Shown here: piece by piece, positions 61,972 through 64,000 of the stretch
Layout: each line of letters opens with the position of its first letter
Numbering within the stretch: the stretch's first letter is position 1
NCBI GenBank assembly: GCA_030159075.1
Contig: BROG01000961.1
Span: forward strand, 124,001-188,000
Direction: 5' to 3'
Length of the DNA: 64,000 nt
DNA from: Atrina japonica
Taxonomy: Eukaryota > Mollusca > Bivalvia > Pterioida > Pinnidae
Translations under genes and position numbers: made by a program
Notes under the pieces: model-generated
Databases searched by the model: none
Told to the model about the DNA's origin: nothing
Seen by the model: the letters and a program-made list of their open reading frames with translations, nothing else

Positions 61972-62685
61972 GTGCATTATAAAATATTTTTTCTGATAGA
62001 ATTAAAGTCATATGACTCAATCAGTAGGCCTACTGGGAATCAAAGCCACAACCTTCTGTGTTTCAACAACCATGAATGGCATTTATCTTGACAATACAGC
62101 CTTCACCAATCAGGTCAAAGGTTAGCTGTCCATTGAACCATAAGATAAATGAGTGTCTTACCAGGGTTCGAAATTAGCAGTAGTCTGCCAGTCCGAGACT
62201 AGAAACTTTTGTAGTAGGCTAGTCAAGGTTGTATTTTAGCTAGTCCGGTTGACTAGTAGAAAATCTGTATAAACATTGCAGTTTAAACATGAGCAACAAC
62301 TAATGGAAGTGTTTAGTGTATGTGCATTGAACACCAAAATTACCAAATTACAGCCCCTTAATTTTTTCCCAACTCAAACTATGGTAATCATTGTTGCTTT
62401 GGATCATGAAAATATCAAAACATAAAATTAGATAACTTACTACATGTAAAGCTACCAATTTGGTAAATATGTGCTAATTTGGTAACTGATCATACTACGT
62501 TGGGGCTTGTGAATTTGTCCTAGGACTAGTAAAATTTGTTTCCAACTGGTCCAACTGACTAGTGAGATAGAAATGCTAATGTGACCCCTGCTTACCAGTA
62601 AACAGCATTAGTCAGGCCAATTATCTTTGCCAGGAATGTTATACAAATTCCAGATCCACATCCAACCTCCAAACACATCAATGGC
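51273..62685 (-). CDS. N6AMT1: N6AMT1/HEMK2 methyltransferase, 5' exon outside the window
   Basis: Five minus-strand exons splice in frame: 62685-62596, 61726-61636, 60983-60900, 53880-53739 and 51376-51273. They give 169 residues plus TGA, all with GT-AG junctions. Seen: SAM motif I LEVGCGSG, acidic CTDIN, catalytic NPPY in VDVLLFNPPYVVTPDEE, then GIEAAWAGGTDGR and the C-terminus LLSILKFWK. The family protein is about 214 residues, so about 45 N-terminal residues (the YEPAEDTF-type exon) lie past 64000. By family knowledge it works with TRMT112 to methylate the Gln of the GGQ motif in release factor eRF1, and lysine targets have been reported. Introns carry many mobile elements, the largest an LTR retrotransposon in the 7-kb intron between NPPY and WAGG exons. 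Coding appears intact. Confidence 0.95.
51595..53195. mobile_element. Interrupted/expanded copy of the 13388-type MITE in an N6AMT1 intron
   Basis: Left part 51595-51720 ('ggatacctggaaatactgta', 'tttgctcctgattaattttc'), a middle piece at 52612-52670 ('aagctaaataactgaagcac', 'acatgccatctatgagag') and a right part 53107-53192 ('tttaagacagggtaaatatg', 'gaaaatttccaggta') are in the same order as 13388-13623 but spread over 1.6 kb by intervening sequence. Confidence 0.5.
52150..52222. repeat. GGGTGTTTTT short tandem repeat
   Basis: About six units of GGGTGTTTT(T)(T). Confidence 0.9.
53285..53645 (-). mobile_element. Reverse-transcriptase repeat, minus strand, ending in a minisatellite
   Basis: 'cacagataccaaactattaa', 'gaatcaggtgtcattggagg', 'acaatcagtaaatacaattc', then 'aacttctatcaaactggtaa' multiplies into the repeat at 53509-53645. 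Confidence 0.75.
53509..53645. repeat. 22-bp minisatellite grown from the RT repeat
   Basis: Unit CTATCAAACTGGTAACCTGA+CA, six copies. A single version of the word ('gctatcaaacaaataactta') is part of the normal retroelement sequence, for example at 42632. Confidence 0.9.
53739..53880 (-). CDS. N6AMT1: N6AMT1 exon (GIEAAWAGG..)
   Basis: Acceptor TTTGCAG, donor G|GTAAAT. Encodes VGSKGIEAAWAGGTDGR, RFLPQVPNLL and VFYLVVIKENKP plus one base. Confidence 0.95.
54196..54691. mobile_element. 496-bp Tc1/mariner-type MITE with TA duplication
   Basis: The left end TA|CAGTGGAATCTCGTTAT and the right end inverse CAGTGGAATCTTGCTAT|TA give TIRs of about 17 bp with two mismatches, plus TA on both sides. 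Subterminal words 'ggttatgtcaaa' and 'ggttatctcgaa' are repeated inside. No transposase. Confidence 0.75.
54960..55222 (-). repeat. SINE family 1, decayed minus-strand copy
   Basis: Inverse head 'acgctctaccagtagaccac' (the inverse reads GTGGTCTACTGGTAGAGCGT), B-box region 'ggttttggaaatcaaagcgg', and a body scrap 'ctgatgccaatgcagtgagg'. Confidence 0.55.
55426..56009 (+). repeat. 5' LTR (584 bp)
   Basis: TGTGACA..GTTACA. Nearly the same as 58068-58655 but with many small indels between them, so the insertion is not recent. Confidence 0.88.
56015..56032 (+). promoter_or_regulatory. Putative primer-binding site
   Basis: TGGTGGCAGCGGTTATAA just inside the 5' LTR. TGG fits the CCA end of a tRNA; which tRNA is not determined. 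Confidence 0.5.
56089..57186 (+). pseudogene. Gag-like reading frames, broken
   Basis: ATG at 56089 starts MASRDVTDEIDELSVR, followed by a frame change. A capsid-like part (56515-56930) reads CKAKFDGIGSWLDYSTHFN and, later, LYLAVSLRGQAQ and LRETTKERNSALPELGQEIR, typical Gag wording, across several stops and frameshifts. A coiled-coil-like stretch at 56935-57186 contains LLDPRFEKITTCLSSLQDAV. It is not translatable as one protein. Gag assignment rests on pattern and on position after the 5' LTR. Confidence 0.7.
57192..57832 (+). pseudogene. C2H2 zinc finger plus acidic/basic frame in place of pol
   Basis: One frame gives a single classic C2H2 finger, CTDCGSTFKKVSYYKKHVKK then FH (Cys-x2-Cys-x12-His-x4-His), ending at 57374. 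The next frame, overlapping, carries an acidic stretch (SDDDISDWDHDPTDELSF) and a basic one (GRVYRRIVLRVRPPKRK). After another shift it ends QVFRHTIGVPMIYSKCEPQA, TGA. Two frameshifts separate what looks like one original frame. I do not recognise the protein. Confidence 0.55.
58068..58655 (+). repeat. 3' LTR (588 bp)
   Basis: Same termini as the 5' LTR, followed by CAAT. The preceding GGGACGCATAAACCCGGAGG stretch may be the second-strand primer region. Confidence 0.88.
58660..59395. other. N6AMT1 intron, no feature recognised
   Basis: Nothing supported. Confidence 0.3.
59400..59955 (+). repeat. Tandem-like block of a mollusc-type repeat, three units
   Basis: Three degenerate units of 150-180 bp each contain 'gtaaagtttggtt.aattt', 'cagaggagaa' and 'ttcc.ataggatccaatg', plus '(c/g)atcagaacaaaatgag' and 'tttgtaaaggacctt'. 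The block ends in GCCAGGTGAGCTAAAAATG, a terminal word I recall as common in mollusc repeats. Confidence 0.65.
59956..60590 (+). repeat. Second part of the same repeat, ending in CAGGTGAGCTAA
   Basis: Repeated 'gggc(a/t)ataactcc' and 'ggtagatct' wording and the phrase 'aattttcaaca.cggttttgaagtcgc' twice (59970, 60090). Ends 'catgtcaggtgagctaata' at about 60583. Confidence 0.55.
60591..60895. other. N6AMT1 intron; short GGGCGCCCTTATT repeat scrap
   Basis: GGGGCGCCCTTATT at about 60639 also occurs at about 55369, just outside the LTR element; probably an older repeat split by later insertions. Confidence 0.35.
60900..60983 (-). CDS. N6AMT1: N6AMT1 exon with NPPY motif
   Basis: Exactly 28 codons, acceptor TTTCAG, donor GTATGT. 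Contains VDVLLFNPPYVVTPDEE; NPPY is the signature of N6-adenine/glutamine methyltransferases. Confidence 0.95.
61209..61400 (+). repeat. CAGTAGAACCTG-type MITE relic
   Basis: 'tacagtagaacctgtcttcc', 'gagaccac', 'tttgagatcaca', 'gagagaccacctgtcttgat'. The left end is clear, the right end lost. Confidence 0.5.
61636..61726 (-). CDS. N6AMT1: N6AMT1 exon (CTDIN..VVTDL)
   Basis: Acceptor TTACAG, donor GTAAGT. The first base completes the Trp codon split with the previous exon. Encodes CTDINVSAATVAMATGHQ and the end VQPVVTDL. Confidence 0.93.
61873..61966. repeat. (GA)n microsatellite in an intron
   Basis: GA run with two CA interruptions, between two N6AMT1 exons. Confidence 0.98.
62162..62590. 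mobile_element. 429-bp TIR element at an N6AMT1 splice donor
   Basis: The left end CAGGGTTCGAAATTAGC and the inverse of the right end CAGGGGTCACATTAGC form the TIR. The inside is rich in 'gactagt' words ('ctagtccggttgactagta', 'ccaactgactagtg'). CTTAC lies on both sides (62157-62161, 62591-62595) and looks like the target duplication; it is also the inverse of the donor GTAAG of the exon at 62596. Confidence 0.8.
62596..62685 (-). CDS. N6AMT1: N6AMT1 exon with SAM motif I
   Basis: Acceptor TTCAG at 62686 and donor TACTG|GTAAG at 62595. Encodes PLMCLEVGCGSGICITFLAK and the following IIGLTNAVY. A 429-bp MITE begins 5 nt after the exon. Confidence 0.93.
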
Positions 62686-62699
62686 CTGAAACATTACAA

Positions 62700-63490
62700 A
62701 AATAAATTACATACTGTCAAACTGGCATTAAAGAGTATGCACCTCTATGTAAAGGGCACCTGCTTGTAAAGGCTATTCAAACATAACCTTTGCTAACTTT
62801 TTCAATAATGAACAAACTTCTCTATAAAAGCCAACTGTGCCTGTTTCTTTGAGTGGCTTTTATAGACAGGTTTGACTGTATTGTAATGAACAAAGACAGA
62901 TTCTACTGTACTGGTATCACCATTACAGACATATTTTGAATGAGTTACACTGTATACACATATTACCTTAGAGTTGGTTTTTTGGGGGGTCACAGTTTTG
63001 AATCTTTCGTTTTCTCTATTCACCAACTCTAAATAAAACCATAAAAACACATGGATACCATGATTTTAGATAAAATTTTACCAAGTTAGTGGTAAGAATT
63101 TGAATTAGTCCAATCTTTGGGAAATGCTCAGATTGGACAAGATTTTAACCACTCAGGTGCCAATTTTCTTATCCAGTCCATACACCCATGTAAGAGTCTA
63201 TTATTATCCCAACTTAATTATAACTTCTACATGATGACAATACAGTGCATTAAACGTTGTGTAACATTTTATTAACAAAAACATGTCTTTGAAGAATGTT
63301 GTGGAAAGGGAAGTCTCAATCCTTGTGGCAAGAATCTTATTCCATTCACCCCTGGAGACATATTTGGACTGACCTGTGTCATTGATTTTAAGTAGAATCC
63401 ATTGCTTCTCAGGGTAGAGGAATCAAAGTCAAATCCTCTGTAACAATTAACCATTGTAATAGAAATGATTAATATAGGCTGTGTTGACAC
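62700..63490. other. N6AMT1 intron, no exon found
   Basis: Searched for the missing N-terminal exon (YEPAEDTF-type) without success. A small stem ('agtccaatctttgg..agattggac') sits at 63106-63140. Confidence 0.4.
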
Positions 63491-63497
63491 TGAAATA

Positions 63498-63955
63498 AAA
63501 GGTCGTAAATGTCACTTACAACTTTTATTACGTTTTTTCATATTTTTAGATAGTGTTTTGAATTTTGCATCCTCTGTGAAAAAATCAAGTCAAAACTCCC
63601 AACATTTTCCGAGAAAATAGGAAAAAGTGACTAATGAATTTTAATAGCGTAAGTGACAGATATGACCTAAAATAACCAAATTAAGTCTGTCACAAAAGGT
63701 CGTCAGTGGCAGATATAACCCAAATTACTGTACAATTAATTTGGGTATCATAGGTTGAAAGGTTGTATCTACATCTGATTAAGCTTTTACATGAAGTATT
63801 TTGAATCTATCATTGCTATTTATTATCTATTTTGACATAGGTATTGAATACAAATACATGTACAAGTTACTGTTACAATATCTGTGTTATTCTAATTGAA
63901 AAGTAGTTTTTTCCTTCCACTGAAAAGTTTGAAAATTGCAGTTACGACCTTTTAG
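63498..63955. repeat. MITE-like element with AAAAGGTCGTAA ends
   Basis: The left AAAAGGTCGTAAATGTCACT is mirrored by CAGTTACGACCTTTTAG at the right. Inside, 'gtaagtgacagatatgacc' and 'aaaaggtcgtcagtggcaga' repeat the theme. Confidence 0.5.
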
Positions 63956-64000
63956 TTTTAATTCCATTTCCACAGCATTAATGTAATGATATATTATTTG

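Noticed and set aside
62162..62590. Classical hAT element
   Set aside because: The CAGGG ends suggest hAT, but the duplication seen is 5 bp (CTTAC) rather than 8 bp, so the superfamily is left open.
63272..63490. Candidate missing first exon of N6AMT1
   Set aside because: The translated peptide does not contain the expected YEPAEDTF-type region, and no other frame up to 64000 does; the exon is probably outside the window.

Overview
This is a eukaryotic, strongly AT-rich and repeat-dominated window, most likely from a bivalve mollusc. I infer this from three things: the intron-rich gene structure with GT-AG junctions; tRNA-derived SINEs and a reverse-transcriptase repeat of types I know from bivalve genomes; and the very high load of microsatellites, minisatellites and TIR elements. 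No prokaryotic operon, rRNA gene, intact tRNA gene or CRISPR array was seen.

Two host genes can be supported, both on the minus strand. (1) 10225-11382 is a 385-residue sulfotransferase reading frame with both PAPS-binding motifs. It is probably the last exon of a Golgi type II enzyme, and a signal-anchor-like exon with a clean donor lies far upstream at 26924-27033. (2) 51273-62685 is the 3' five exons of N6AMT1/HEMK2, a class I methyltransferase with the NPPY motif. The exons were recovered by splicing; the first exon lies beyond the window edge. Three weaker exon-like pieces (5381-5641, 26337-26522, 31652-31730) are listed with low confidence.

Layout. 1-10 kb: microsatellite, SINE relics, an ultrashort TTAA-flanked MITE, and fragments of the dominant retroelement. 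10-11.4 kb: sulfotransferase. 12-26 kb: retroelement tails, SINEs, and a family of TIR elements (GGGGCATTA ends) whose core is a tandem array (46-bp unit, 14.8-16.4 kb). A single-unit copy lies at 20.3 kb, and related copies at 23.7 and 24.4 kb are joined to a 50-bp satellite. 28-31 kb: a large inverted duplication and a head-to-tail pile of retroelement fragments. 32-47 kb: minisatellites (97, 23, 58, 42 and 17 bp units), more retroelement tails, and a decayed reverse-transcriptase fragment at 38.8-39.5 kb. 47-50 kb: inverted-repeat structures. 51-64 kb: the N6AMT1 introns, carrying MITEs, an LTR retrotransposon with gag-like and C2H2-zinc-finger reading frames but no recognisable pol, and a 429-bp TIR element sitting 5 nt inside a splice donor.

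The most interesting features are the TIR elements with expandable tandem cores, the gag plus C2H2 LTR element in the N6AMT1 intron, the MITE that duplicated a splice donor, and minisatellites that appear to have grown out of transposon sequence. All calls come from reading the sequence by eye. Family boundaries are approximate and no database search was run.
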